From JAAUTT01 sp038213375 (GTDB lineage Bacteria; Bacteroidota; Bacteroidia; Bacteroidales; JAAUTT01), in assembly GCA_038213375.1 (NCBI GenBank), contig JBBQTB010000008.1, forward strand, positions 84,408-148,407: a DNA stretch of 64,000 bases. Reading direction: 5' to 3'. The notes beneath the pieces were generated by a model. That model was not told the origin of the DNA, searched no databases, and saw only the letters and a list, made by a program, of their open reading frames with translations. Made by a program: the position numbers and the translations under genes. Positions 17,203 to 25,498 of the stretch are shown here, piece by piece; the stretch's first letter is position 1; the number at the start of each line of letters is the position of its first letter.

Positions 17203-18304
17203 TGAGCAGCTTTACTATTTCACCAGCTCTAAATAAAAACCGTGTTTTCATTTTGCAACGAAGCAAAATTGAAAAACGGCTCGACCCATTTTATTACGTC
17301 CCCGAATTACTCGAACTCGAAAAAAAGGTCTTAGCAAAAGAACCCAAAAAGTTAAGAAATGGCGTTTTAGAGTTCGACGATTGCAAGTATATAAACGAGG
17401 AAACTCATAACGGAATGTTGAAACGTAGTCAGGTTTTAGCAGGCGATTTACTGATTAAAATTACAGGAGTTGGGCGTATGGCGGTTGCTTCGGTGGTACC
17501 CGAATGTTTTGAAGGAAATATAAATCAGCAAGTTTGTGTTGTTAAAACAGGAAGCAAAGAAATTAGCGAAACACTTGCAGCATTTCTAAATTCCGATATT
17601 GGTGAGAAACTTGCAAGCCGCAGAAGCACTGGCGGAACTCGCCCAGCATTAGATTATCCTGCTTTACTTTCTATTCCAATTATTGAAGACAAACGTATTT
17701 TACTGATTACAGCCAAAGTAATTGAGCAAAAACAAAAAAATGAAGCCCAAGCCGAAAAACTATTGGCAAGCATTGATGATTATTTGCTTAAAGAGTTGGG
17801 TATTACTTTGCCTGAATTAACAGAGAATACGTTAGCAAAAAGAATTTTTACATCGTCTTTGCGAGAGATATCAGGTGATAGATTTGACCCCCTATGGTTT
17901 TTATATCTGAAAACAATTAGCAATTCAAAATATCCTACAAAACCACTTAAAACGCTTTTAAGTGAAAGAACCAACCTTAGGGTATAAATAGTTTTTTTGT
18001 TGGATATATGATACGGTTCAAAATGGATTCAACTATCGCAGTGCCTGATTATGTTTTTGCTTTTACACAATCATCAATTTACAAGCTTTGGACTAAAGCT
18101 ATTCAGCGTTCCACCGGACAACCAAATATTAATAGTGAAGAGTACAAAAATCTCAATATTCCAGTTCCACCACTCTAGAAGCAAAAAGAAATAGCCGACC
18201 ATACTACAGCTATCAGGCAACAAGCCCAACAGCTAAAAGACAAGCAGCTGAACCTGCATATAGGTTGGCAACCGATGCAAGAGACGTATCATTTAAACCA
18301 TTAA
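17202..18304 (+). pseudogene. Broken type I specificity subunit (HsdS)
   Basis: The intact frame 17202-17987 encodes the first target-recognition domain and central conserved helices of an HsdS (GDLLIKITGVGRMAVASVVP, SRRSTGGTRPALDYPALLSI, AKVIEQKQKNEAQAEKLLAS) and stops just after the second TRD begins. Remnants of the second TRD then resume in another frame from about 17999 (VPDYVFAFTQSSIYKLW, GQPNINSEEYKNLNIPVPPL). They are stopped by TAG at 18176 where a Glu is expected before KQKEIADH, and tail off to 18304. The pattern implies a deletion of most of TRD2 plus an amber mutation. The truncated product could act only as a half-specificity subunit. Confidence 0.85.
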
Positions 18305-18309
18305 GCCCC

Positions 18310-18622
18310 TTAGTGCATATAATTGCCTAATTTTAAATACGTAAGGATCTGAGCGGTATGTACCTCATTTAAAAATTCTACTGTTTTAATCTCAATTACA
18401 ACTTTATTCTCAACTAGTAAATCAATTCTGTAACCATGATCAAGCTTAATATCCTTATATACTATAGGCATAGGTTTTTCGTTTTGAACTTCAAGCCCTG
18501 AAATCTTTAGTTCATAAAATAAACATTCCTGGTAAGCAGACTCTAATAAGTCTGGCCCCAAGTTGACTGTGTAATTCTATTGCACAACCTATAATTTTAT
18601 TAGATAATTCGTTTTCAGTCAT
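18310..18622 (-). pseudogene. Frameshifted GxxExxY-family protein (PD-(D/E)xK nuclease-like)
   Basis: From ATG 18622 the minus strand reads TENELSNKIIGCAIELHSQL, then meets a GGGG run near 18555-18558 where one extra G shifts frame. In the next frame the family core continues (GPDLLESAYQECLFYELK, GYRIDLLVENKVVIEIKTVE, AQILTYLKLGN). The C-terminus ends about 15-20 residues early. The GxxExxY family has a minimal PD-(D/E)xK-like core (here IDLLV and EIK) and no settled function. The gene abuts the HsdS remnant tail to tail, and a MITE sits five bases upstream of its ATG, probably replacing its own promoter and ribosome-binding region. Confidence 0.75.
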
Positions 18623-18626
18623 TCGA

Positions 18627-18765
18627 TTATTGAGTCCACTCCAAAAACGATGTTTTTGGTAATTCGTAGTATTTATAGTTTCATATACTGCTGAATAATA
18701 ACACGTTAAATTTGTGTAATTCGTGTAATTCGTGTCAAAAGGACTTTTTAGAGTTGACTCATTAT
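18627..18765. mobile_element. MITE-like element with 17-bp terminal inverted repeats and TTAT duplication
   Basis: TGAGTCCACTCCAAAAA (18631-18647) is matched at 15 of 17 positions by the reverse complement of 18745-18761. The ends are TGAGTC...GACTCA and the element is directly flanked by TTAT on both sides (18627-18630, 18762-18765), as expected for a 4-bp target duplication. The 131-bp interior has no gene but contains short direct repeats of the form GTGTAATTC. Confidence 0.6.
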
Positions 18766-18771
18766 TTTAAT

Positions 18772-18858
18772 CTTTGTGAAACTTAGTGGTTCTTTGAGTC
18801 CTTTGTGAAATAGCTATAACACAAAGTTTCACAAAGCATGCACAAAGTTGCTCAAAGA
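18772..18858. repeat. CTTTGTGAAACTT inverted/direct repeat cluster
   Basis: CTTTGTGAAACTT near 18772 faces AAGTTTCACAAAG near 18824-18836, with further degenerate CTTTGTGAAA and ACAAAGTTGCTCAAAG copies. The stretch to 18915 has no gene and separates the MITE from the methylase remnant. Confidence 0.5.
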
Positions 18859-18915
18859 TAAATTAACAAATTTTCATTAGCACCTCAAAAAAAGAATTAA
18901 CCAAAAAACCACTAA

Positions 18916-19835
18916 ATGAAAGTAATCGTACCACCCATAAAAAGCCAAGGTATAAAAGCCAAGTTAGTTCCTTGGATTATGGAACTTGCCCCGAAAGTTA
19001 ATGGCAAATGGATAGAACCATTCTTGGGAACTGGTGTTGTGGCATTTAATTCAGGGTATAAAAATGCAATTCTTAACGATACAAATCCGCATATCATAAA
19101 TTTTTATAAAGGTGTTTCAACAAAAAAAAATTACAGCACCTTTAATGAAACAGTATCTTGAACAAGAAGGAGAACTTTTAAGTAAAGCCGATAATAAAGG
19201 TTACGAACATTATTTAAAAGTTAGGTCAGGTTCAACAGTGGAGAATTTTCGCCGTATGATTTCATTTTTCTTTCCCGTGCAGGTTTTAATGGAATGATGA
19301 GATTTGGAAGCAAAGGAAATTGGAACATTCCATTTTGCAAAAAGCCCGATAGATTCCAACAAGCATATACTACGAAAATTACAAATCAAGTTTCGACAGT
19401 TTCGCAAATCATACAGCCTGAACCAAACTGGATATTTCTTAATAAATCTTTTGCAGACATCATTCCACTTGCCACAGAGAACGACATTATTTATTGCGAC
19501 ACACCATACTACGGCAGATACGTTGACTATTATAATGGCTGGACAGAATAAGACGAAGAACTTTTATTCAACTTGCTTTCGGAAACTAAAGCAAAATTTA
19601 TTCTTTCTTCATGGCATCATGACGATTGGCGACAAAATGAAATGATAGGAAAGATTTGGAGCAAATTCAATATAGTTACCAAGGATCACTTTTATCATAA
19701 TGGCGGAAGTATTGAGAATAGGCGAACATTATAGAAGCTCTTGTTTGCAATTTTGATACTGGCAGTTTTAACCAACATAATCATGGATTGAAAGAGAAGC
19801 ATAAGGTTGAACAATTCGAGGTACATTTTGATTAA
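18916..19835 (+). pseudogene. Shattered D12-class (Dam-like) DNA adenine methyltransferase
   Basis: Pieces of one MTase lie in order but in shifting frames. The N-terminus reads KVIVPPIKSQGIKAKLVPWI with the SAM loop EPFLGTGVVAFN. After a nine-A run (19132-19140) the frame shifts to LMKQYLEQEGELLSKADNKG. It shifts again near 19270 (then GFNGMMRFGSKGNWNIPF) and continues through the catalytic IYCDTPYYGRY (family motif DPPY, here DTPY) to an in-frame TAA at 19549. SETKAKFILSSWHHDDW and FYHNGGSIENRR follow, then a last shift near 19730 to IEALVCNFDTGSFNQ, ending at 19835. At least four lesions make it non-functional. It would have been a site-specific N6-adenine methylase. Confidence 0.85.
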
Positions 19836-19902
19836 TAAAAAAGTCCTTTTATTCGGCGTAGCCTCCTGACTACGCTCCTTTTAAACACCTTCAACTTGAA
19901 TG

Positions 19903-21390
19903 TCAGTTATATTTAGCCTCCCTTTCTTTAGCCTCTTGGTCCCATTTCGGTATGATGTTCTTTAGAAAATCCTGCTTAGCCTCGTTGAGCTTGGGTATAT
20001 CCAATCCAATAAGTATTTGCGCTTTTTCTTTTGTGGAGATATCAGGATAAGGGACTTCGCCTTCAACCCCATGTTTCACGAGGATGCGTGACAGAAGAAC
20101 TCTTGCCTCTTGCACCTGATTTATTCCATTGGCAATATTTCGAGATGTTTCGGTAGGTGAATGGAAGGAAGCACCATGGCTGGCTGCTGTGTAATCCCAA
20201 CGCCATTGAGCATGACGAATGAGCATCAAAACAGGCTGCATTTCCATTTCGGAAGCGCCTTTGTCCCAAGCTGTTTTTGCTTCGTAATGTGCACGAACCA
20301 ACGCTACTTCAAGTTTGTTTCTGATTTCAAACACTTTGTCCTGTCGGTCATATACATTCTTTCTCAAAACTTCTTCGCTTTGGCGATGACAAACCTGGCA
20401 AGAGTTAGCCATGTTGTTCAACGGACTTTGAATACGATGGTCTGTAAACTTCTGTCCGCCTTCGCTCATGTAAGGCATGTGGCAATCGGCACACGAAACA
20501 CCGCGTTGCGAATGAATGCCGGTTGTAAAAACTTCGTAATCGGGATGCTGAGCCTTAAGCATGGGCGTTTTGCTCAGTTGATGTGTCCAATCGGAAAATC
20601 CAGTCTGATCGTAATATTTTTCGATACTATCAGCTGTGAGGCCTTTGTCCCATGGAAATGTAAGATACTTGCCCTCCCCTTTAAAATAATATTCCACATG
20701 GCACTGTGCACATACCAGTGAGCGCATTTCCTGATGAGAAGCCTGTGTGATGTCTTTGCCCATTCGGGTAAAAGCTTCCACAAGAGCCGGACGGGAAATG
20801 CGGAGATTCATAGTTTTCGGATCGTGACAATCAGCACAGCCTATGTGGTTCACAATTTCAGATCCACGGGCAGCCCATTTGCCTTTATAAAATTCTGCAG
20901 GACCCATCTGGCTCATTAATCGCGGCACATCCGGACTCTTGCATGTCCAGCAAGTTGCGGGCTGAGGGCCATCATGTGCATCTTTCGGCGCACCGGTTCG
21001 TAATGTTTCACGAACATCCTTTACCGCATAATAATGCCCGCGGCCTTGTTTGTATTCTTTCGAGAATGCATAGCCGGCCCACAAAATCACCATTCTTGGA
21101 TCTTCGACAAGCATATCGATAGTGCCATTTCCATTGTACTTACTTCGAAAAGTAGTGTCGGCAGTGCGAAGGTAGCTCTGGTATTCCACAGGGTAATTTT
21201 GTCCCCATACCTGATTGCGCGGCTCGTATTCAGCAATTTTCACTTTGGGTGTAGAAACAAAAACTGCTTCGGCACGTCTTTCAACAATAGATGATGCCAG
21301 CAGTCCCAATAAAAAAACTAAAAACACTGTTACAAGGAATAAAACCCATCCTAACCAAGGTTTGCTTTTAATTGTTTTGGTGATGTTCAT
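19903..21390 (-). CDS. nrfA: Cytochrome c nitrite reductase, catalytic pentaheme subunit NrfA
   Basis: A 495-residue protein with an N-terminal membrane/signal helix (WVLFLVTVFLVFLLGLLASS). The five heme sites are in NrfA order: the catalytic CWTCK (147-151, lysine-ligated heme), then CADCH (185-189), CAQCH (227-231), CADCH (300-304) and CQVCH (331-335). Active-site tyrosine and histidine lie in QCHVEYYF and in FTTGIH. It performs six-electron reduction of nitrite to ammonium in the periplasm, and can also reduce NO and hydroxylamine. It lies 23 bases downstream of nrfH, its quinol-oxidising partner. All catalytic motifs are intact, indicating dissimilatory nitrite ammonification or NO detoxification. 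Confidence 0.97.
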   Translation of the reverse strand: MNITKTIKSKPWLGWVLFLVTVFLVFLLGLLASSIVERRAEAVFVSTPKVKIAEYEPRNQVWGQNYPVEYQSYLRTADTTFRSKYNGNGTIDMLVEDPRMVILWAGYAFSKEYKQGRGHYYAVKDVRETLRTGAPKDAHDGPQPATCWTCKSPDVPRLMSQMGPAEFYKGKWAARGSEIVNHIGCADCHDPKTMNLRISRPALVEAFTRMGKDITQASHQEMRSLVCAQCHVEYYFKGEGKYLTFPWDKGLTADSIEKYYDQTGFSDWTHQLSKTPMLKAQHPDYEVFTTGIHSQRGVSCADCHMPYMSEGGQKFTDHRIQSPLNNMANSCQVCHRQSEEVLRKNVYDRQDKVFEIRNKLEVALVRAHYEAKTAWDKGASEMEMQPVLMLIRHAQWRWDYTAASHGASFHSPTETSRNIANGINQVQEARVLLSRILVKHGVEGEVPYPDISTKEKAQILIGLDIPKLNEAKQDFLKNIIPKWDQEAKEREAKYN

Positions 21391-21413
21391 GATTTTTGTT
21401 GTTTGTTAGTTGT

Positions 21414-21992
21414 TTAATGGCTACTATCCAATAATTTTTTAATCCAATCAGGCACAGGGCTTTCAGGCAAAGGTACTCGGGCAAAGGGAACGCTCGAAAG
21501 ACTGGATACTCTTCCGTGAGGTGTTTCACGGTGACATTCCCAGCATAACCGTTCTTCAGCATGTTGAAATTCTCCGGCAATTTTCTTCTGAGGTTCAAAT
21601 AGTTTATTATGGCAACGTACACAATTTGCCTGAACCACCTGTATTCCCGCAGTTTTTATGTGAATTACCTGAGGTTCAGAGTGAAGTGTGAAAATAGTGG
21701 CATGCCTAAGTCCATCCTTGGCTTTAAAACTCCAATGCCTGAAGAAATTGTCCTGTGGAACATGGCAATCGTTGCAATTTGTTACTTCGCGATGTGAGCT
21801 ATGAAACCATGTTGCATATTGAGGTGTCATTACATGGCAGTTGAGGCATGTTTTGGGAGAGTCCGACAAATATGACCATGCCTTTGAGATATAGAACGAA
21901 TAGAGAAAAAGCCCGGTAAATATTCCAAGGATCAATATTGCAGGTATTTTCCATCGATCAGATGGTATAAACGCCTCTAAAAGCTTTTTCAT
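21414..21992 (-). CDS. nrfH: Cytochrome c nitrite reductase small subunit NrfH (tetraheme NapC/NirT type)
   Basis: A protein of 192 residues from ATG 21992. A single N-terminal helix (IPAILILGIFTGLFLYSFYI) anchors it in the inner membrane. Four heme motifs follow: CLNCH, CNDCH, CVRCH and CWECH. It oxidises menaquinol and passes electrons to NrfA. An in-frame start at 22049 would add 19 residues not found in the family and overlaps the presumed regulatory dyad at 22033-22046, so the downstream ATG is preferred. The extended C-terminal tail after CWECH is about 40 residues and Pro-rich. Together with nrfA it forms an nrfHA operon. Confidence 0.95.
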   Translation of the reverse strand: MKKLLEAFIPSDRWKIPAILILGIFTGLFLYSFYISKAWSYLSDSPKTCLNCHVMTPQYATWFHSSHREVTNCNDCHVPQDNFFRHWSFKAKDGLRHATIFTLHSEPQVIHIKTAGIQVVQANCVRCHNKLFEPQKKIAGEFQHAEERLCWECHRETPHGRVSSLSSVPFARVPLPESPVPDWIKKLLDSSH

Positions 21993-22032
21993 TACTACGA
22001 TGAGTTTGGAATTATTCTCAATGATACAAAAA

Positions 22033-22046
22033 ATATGCGTGCATAT
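22033..22046. promoter_or_regulatory. Dyad ATATGC-GT-GCATAT upstream of nrfH
   Basis: A six-base inverted repeat with a two-base centre, 41 bases before the nrfH start. A related TATGC-ATAAGC-GCATA dyad occurs near 22129-22144, by the stop of the YgbA_NO gene. Either could be a regulator site; the regulator is unknown. Confidence 0.35.
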
Positions 22047-22103
22047 CAATACCGTTAATTAATTTTTGGTTACCAGTATTTCAGAATGGACAGATTATTC
22101 ACT

Positions 22104-22418
22104 TCAATTACTAAATATTGCACGATAAATATGCATAAGCGCATACAAAGGATGATGTAGCATCATTAAAGGCCCTGAAAAACACATAATTGAGCGAACT
22201 TGTTCGCGTTTATCAAGTTTGTAGCATTGCGAAGGACATTTGGCGCATACAGGCTTATCATTTGCAAATCTGCATTTGTCAAGTCGATGCAAAGCGTATT
22301 GTTGTATTTCAATGCAGGATGTGCATAAAACTTTATTGCCATGTTTTTTTAGGCAATAAAGTTTTATCATTTTTGATACTATTGTTTTTTCTTCCTCAAT
22401 GCGGTTTTGAAAAAACAT
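22104..22418 (-). CDS. Nitrous oxide-stimulated promoter (YgbA_NO) family protein
   Basis: A protein of 104 residues recognised as the YgbA_NO family. It has RIEEEKTIVSKMIKLYCLKK, cysteine pair CTSC, HRLDKCRF, the CAKCPSQCY cluster and the C-terminal REQVRSIMCFSGPLMMLHHP. Six conserved cysteines suggest an Fe-S or metal site. In enterobacteria ygbA is an NsrR/NO-controlled gene needed during nitrosative stress; the exact reaction is not established. It begins one base after the cupin stop codon, so the two genes are co-transcribed and probably coupled. Its position in a block with nrfHA and an Rrf2 regulator supports a nitrosative-stress role. Confidence 0.88.
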   Translation of the reverse strand: MFFQNRIEEEKTIVSKMIKLYCLKKHGNKVLCTSCIEIQQYALHRLDKCRFANDKPVCAKCPSQCYKLDKREQVRSIMCFSGPLMMLHHPLYALMHIYRAIFSN

Positions 22419-22419
22419 C

Positions 22420-22749
22420 TTACTTTTCTTTGATCATAATTAACATCATTTTAAACCGCTCGATGGCTTTTAAAGCATGAGGTATATTGGCAGGCATAAT
22501 AATAGCTTCCCCTGCAATAAGGACATGTAGCTTTCCACCAATTTTTATTTCTGAGGTTCCATCGAGGATATGAACCATGGCATCAAATGGAGCTGTATGC
22601 TCCGAAAGCCCTTCTCCCTTTTCAAAAGCAAACAGGGTAACATTTCCGGTCTCCTTTTTCAATACTGCTTTACTTACTACAGCCTGAGCCGAATACGACA
22701 CTGATTCAGCTACCTGAAATTTTTCGCCTTTGTTTATTACTTGTTCCAT
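22420..22749 (-). CDS. Cupin-domain protein
   Basis: A small single-domain cupin of 109 residues. The two cupin motifs are recognisable as GEGLSEHTAPFDAMVHILDG (motif 1, with His and the distal acidic residue) and IIMPANIPHALKAIERFK (motif 2, PxxxPHxL). Such stand-alone cupins in anaerobes often sit beside hcp, nrf or Rrf2 genes and bind a metal, but no reaction is assigned. It is the first gene of a two-gene unit with YgbA_NO. Ribosome-binding context is ordinary for the phylum (A-rich, no strong Shine-Dalgarno). Confidence 0.85.
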   Translation of the reverse strand: MEQVINKGEKFQVAESVSYSAQAVVSKAVLKKETGNVTLFAFEKGEGLSEHTAPFDAMVHILDGTSEIKIGGKLHVLIAGEAIIMPANIPHALKAIERFKMMLIMIKEK

Positions 22750-22854
22750 TATTTTGAAGTTTTAGTTGATAAGTCAGGAGTTAGAAGAAAATAATATTCC
22801 CTTATAACTGCTAACACATTTTGCATTATTAATTTCACCTTTATACATACATTT

Positions 22855-23781
22855 TTATTTCACCCACTCTTCCAACAATATATCGCCTTGAATGCCAACA
22901 GTGATAGCTTTTACAGGAACTTTTCGGCTGGCTGCTTTTGATGCATTCAATACTAGTTGCAGAAGTCCTCCGCAGCAAGGTACTTCCATAATCATTACCG
23001 TAATGGTGTTAACCTTCGAGTCGTCGATTAAGTGGATCATTTTATCAAGATAAATGTCCTTGTTCGAATCTAATTTCGGACAAGCGATGGCAAGCTTTTT
23101 GCCTTGAAGGAATTTGTTGTGAAAATTACCCAGCGAAAAAGCGACACAATCGGCTGCGATTAATAAATCGGCTCCCTGAAAGTGTGTCGCCAAAGGGTTG
23201 ATTAAATGCATTTGAACCGGCCATTGTGTTAGTGCTGAAGGTAAATCAGCGCCAGATGCTTGTTGCATAGCCACAGGGGCAAATGACCTGGTTTGTGATC
23301 CAGGGCAACCACCTGCTGAATGATGCTGAGCAATAGGAATTCCAAGTGAATGAATCGGTTTTGTCTCAGCTTTTTTATGCTGTGATCCTGCCTGAGTTTG
23401 ATGAACCTCATCAATCACAGACAAAACGTCGAATGAGGCTTTTTCTTTATGTTGATTCAGAAACGTCACACCTTCTTTCAAATATCCAAATTCTCCATGT
23501 TCTTTTAGATGTTTCAAATGGGCAGTAACCACATTTTTCCCTTTTTGAATCATTTCTTCCATTACTTTTAATTCATCGTATGCTTCCGCTTCCCGTTCTA
23601 TTATTTCCAATGCACCTTCGGGACAGTGTCCCAGACACGCTCCTAATCCATCACACATTAAATCGCTAATCAAAACAGCTTTTCCATCAATAATTTGCAA
23701 TGCCCCCTCATGGCAATTTGGCACACAAGCACCGCATCCATTGCATTTGTCTTCGTCTATTTTAATAATTTCCCGCTTCAT
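22855..23781 (-). CDS. Ferredoxin-like 4Fe-4S protein with C-terminal cysteine-rich domain
   Basis: A 308-residue protein. Residues 5-60 form a 2x[4Fe-4S] ferredoxin: cluster I is classical (C13-x2-C16-x2-C19-x3-C23), but in cluster II the sequence is CDGLGACLGHCP, so Leu46 replaces the second cysteine and only three canonical ligands remain. A helical linker follows (about 65-150), then a region with GGCPGSQ and a C-terminal domain with AADCVAFSLGNFH, AIACPKLD and VPCCGGLL, suggesting another metal or Fe-S site. The family is common in anaerobes near Rrf2 and hybrid-cluster-protein genes and probably handles electrons in NO/O2 stress; no enzyme activity is assigned. The Rrf2 regulator lies directly upstream on the same strand. 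Confidence 0.82.
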   Translation of the reverse strand: MKREIIKIDEDKCNGCGACVPNCHEGALQIIDGKAVLISDLMCDGLGACLGHCPEGALEIIEREAEAYDELKVMEEMIQKGKNVVTAHLKHLKEHGEFGYLKEGVTFLNQHKEKASFDVLSVIDEVHQTQAGSQHKKAETKPIHSLGIPIAQHHSAGGCPGSQTRSFAPVAMQQASGADLPSALTQWPVQMHLINPLATHFQGADLLIAADCVAFSLGNFHNKFLQGKKLAIACPKLDSNKDIYLDKMIHLIDDSKVNTITVMIMEVPCCGGLLQLVLNASKAASRKVPVKAITVGIQGDILLEEWVK

Positions 23782-23806
23782 ATTTTATATCCTTTTATTC
23801 AACTAT

Positions 23807-23826
23807 TTAAGTATTTCATTGCTTAA
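23807..23826. promoter_or_regulatory. Candidate Rrf2 operator 1 (TTAAG-N10-CTTAA)
   Basis: A 5-base inverted repeat TTAAG/CTTAA in the gap between the Rrf2 gene and the ferredoxin-like gene, 26 bases before the latter's start. Confidence 0.35.
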
Positions 23827-23852
23827 TATATATTTTAAATCAAACCTTATTT

Positions 23853-23867
23853 AAGTATTATTTACTT
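23853..23867. promoter_or_regulatory. Candidate Rrf2 operator 2 (AAGTA-TTATT-TACTT)
   Basis: A perfect inverted repeat AAGTA/TACTT with a 5-base centre, sharing ATTTAAGTATT with the region around site 1. A related ATAC-N8-GTAT dyad occurs at about 24282-24297, next to the Rrf2 start, so autoregulation plus control of the ferredoxin-like gene is plausible. Confidence 0.4.
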
Positions 23868-23882
23868 ATCTTTCTTCTTTAT

Positions 23883-24281
23883 TTAAAGGTACATACTGAG
23901 GGTTTGTCCTTTGAGGTACTGAATAAATTCTTCCGACATCTTATTTGAGATATTATTCATAATGCACTTATCGAAAGGGCAAACAGGAGTCTTAAAAACG
24001 CATTTTTCAATCTCAACTTTACCTTCAATTGATTCGTAAATATCGAGAAAAGTAATTTCGCTGGCATTCTTTTTAAGGAAGAAACCACCGGTAGGACCGC
24101 GTTGAGATGATACAAAGTTATCCTTCCCCAAACGCTGCATTACCTTTGCCACATGATGTTTGGAGGTACTAGTTGCTTCGGCTATTTTAATGACGTTAAT
24201 TGACGAGCCCGACTTAGCAACCAGAACCATCGCATGAATTGCAATGGATGCAGCATCAGACAAATTGAATATTTTCGACAT
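23883..24281 (-). CDS. Rrf2-family transcriptional regulator (NsrR/IscR-like)
   Basis: A protein of 132 residues. Winged-helix DNA-binding domain at about 8-65 (INVIKIAEATSTSKHHVAKV, then FVSSQRGPTGGFFL wing), a dimerisation helix, and the three-cysteine Fe-S ligation loop C94-x6-C101-x4-C106 in EKCVFKTPVCPFDKC. Rrf2 proteins with this loop sense NO, O2 or cellular Fe-S status. The neighbours (ferredoxin-like, cupin, YgbA_NO, nrfHA, all in the same direction) make an NsrR-like NO-responsive role the best inference. Palindromic candidate sites are found around its promoter and before the ferredoxin-like gene. Confidence 0.9.
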   Translation of the reverse strand: MSKIFNLSDAASIAIHAMVLVAKSGSSINVIKIAEATSTSKHHVAKVMQRLGKDNFVSSQRGPTGGFFLKKNASEITFLDIYESIEGKVEIEKCVFKTPVCPFDKCIMNNISNKMSEEFIQYLKGQTLSMYL

Positions 24282-24420
24282 ATACTTATTTCGGTATTTA
24301 ATTACTGCAAATATAAATTAAATATTATTATTCTATCTTTTTTGGTGAAATATAATGCAACTATCCATTCGAAACATTGTTTATTAACAACTTCCATGTT
24401 AAACTCAATTTTCAAAGCTA

Positions 24421-24816
24421 ATGGAATCGACCAAATATCTTTTTATTTATGGCACGCTTTTGCCCGAAATATCCGGCAGGATGTCAAAGTGGTTGGCCAA
24501 GAACTCTGAGGTTATTTGTCATGGTTCAATTCCCGGCTATCTTTACCTCATATCAGATTATCCAGCTGCTATTTATGATAATGAGACATCTGATTATGTA
24601 CAAGGTTTGATTGTAGAATTACAAAATAAAGAAGATTGTTTTTCACTACTTGATGCCTATGAAGGCAAAGAATACCTAAGAACGATAAATAATGTAACCG
24701 GGAAAGATTCAATAGAAAGGACTTGCTGGATGTATTTGTATAATCGCCCTATAAATAATTTGCAACTTATTTTAACAGGTAATTATGTGGAATTTGTAAA
24801 AACAAGAAAAAGTTGA
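24421..24816 (+). CDS. Gamma-glutamylcyclotransferase (AIG2-like) family protein
   Basis: A protein of 131 residues with the GGCT-like fold signature: FIYGTLLPEI at the substrate-binding loop, GYLYLISDYPAAIY, and the catalytic-acid segment LLDAYEGKEYLR (Glu in AYEG). The family cleaves or transfers gamma-glutamyl groups to give 5-oxoproline, though bacterial YtfP/AIG2-like members often have unknown substrates. It is divergently placed from the Rrf2 gene with 139 bases between them. The N-terminal MESTKY precedes the first strand directly, supporting the start. Confidence 0.85.
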   Translation: MESTKYLFIYGTLLPEISGRMSKWLAKNSEVICHGSIPGYLYLISDYPAAIYDNETSDYVQGLIVELQNKEDCFSLLDAYEGKEYLRTINNVTGKDSIERTCWMYLYNRPINNLQLILTGNYVEFVKTRKS

Positions 24817-24921
24817 TTGCATCATAAAGCCCGTATTTCACATTTCCACTTCTTTATATCCTCAAATTCCTTCACTTCTTTTTCGTATCATTGCGGTTTA
24901 AAATAATCAGTTTGTTACAAA

Positions 24922-25488
24922 ATGTTAGACCAAGACTTACATATACATACGATTTTTTCGACCGGTGATGGAGCTGTGGTTCCGCAACAAACGGTTTCCC
25001 TGATTGCCGAAGTAAAACATGCTAAAATTATCGGAATAAGTGATCATTTCGACTATTTAACAGGCAGCCGATTTGAAGATTATCGCAATGAAGTGATGAA
25101 ATATGGATTTTTGCTTGGAACCGAGGTTGATGGAAGCAATTGGGTTGACCAGGCAATAGAATATCCTTTTGATTATTTTGTTTATCATTGCTATAACCAA
25201 ACTCGCGATTATCAGGGTGCAGAGAAGCTTTTGTCAACAGGTAAGCCTGTTATTATAGCTCACCCACAGGCTCTCGATACAGATCTAAACAAAATATCTG
25301 TAAACTGTTATATAGAAATAAACAACCGTTATGTGTGGCGGTTCGATTGGCGTAAATACTACAAACCTTTTGTTGGAATTCACAAATTTATACTTGGGTC
25401 CGATGCTCATCAACCTAATTGGTTAAATCATACCCTCGCTCAGCATGCTGCCCATGAGCTTGGAGTAAAAAATACCATTATTTTTTAG
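24922..25488 (+). CDS. PHP-domain phosphoesterase (histidinol-phosphatase-like)
   Basis: A single PHP domain of 188 residues with all four metal-binding motifs: DLHIHT at residue 5, IGISDHFDY, IIAHPQA, and LGSDAHQPNW near the C-terminus. PHP enzymes are metal-dependent phosphoesterases, for example histidinol phosphatases and polymerase-associated proofreading domains. The protein is shorter than HisJ-type histidinol phosphatases (about 260 residues) and no his genes are nearby, so the substrate is open. It converges on the GH125 gene with 10 bases between stop codons. Confidence 0.85.
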   Translation: MLDQDLHIHTIFSTGDGAVVPQQTVSLIAEVKHAKIIGISDHFDYLTGSRFEDYRNEVMKYGFLLGTEVDGSNWVDQAIEYPFDYFVYHCYNQTRDYQGAEKLLSTGKPVIIAHPQALDTDLNKISVNCYIEINNRYVWRFDWRKYYKPFVGIHKFILGSDAHQPNWLNHTLAQHAAHELGVKNTIIF

Positions 25489-25498
25489 CAGGTATAAA

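Noticed and set aside
20161..20721. 186-residue plus-strand open frame across nrfA
   Set aside because: It is antisense to intact heme-binding motifs of nrfA and has no recognisable domain or leader.
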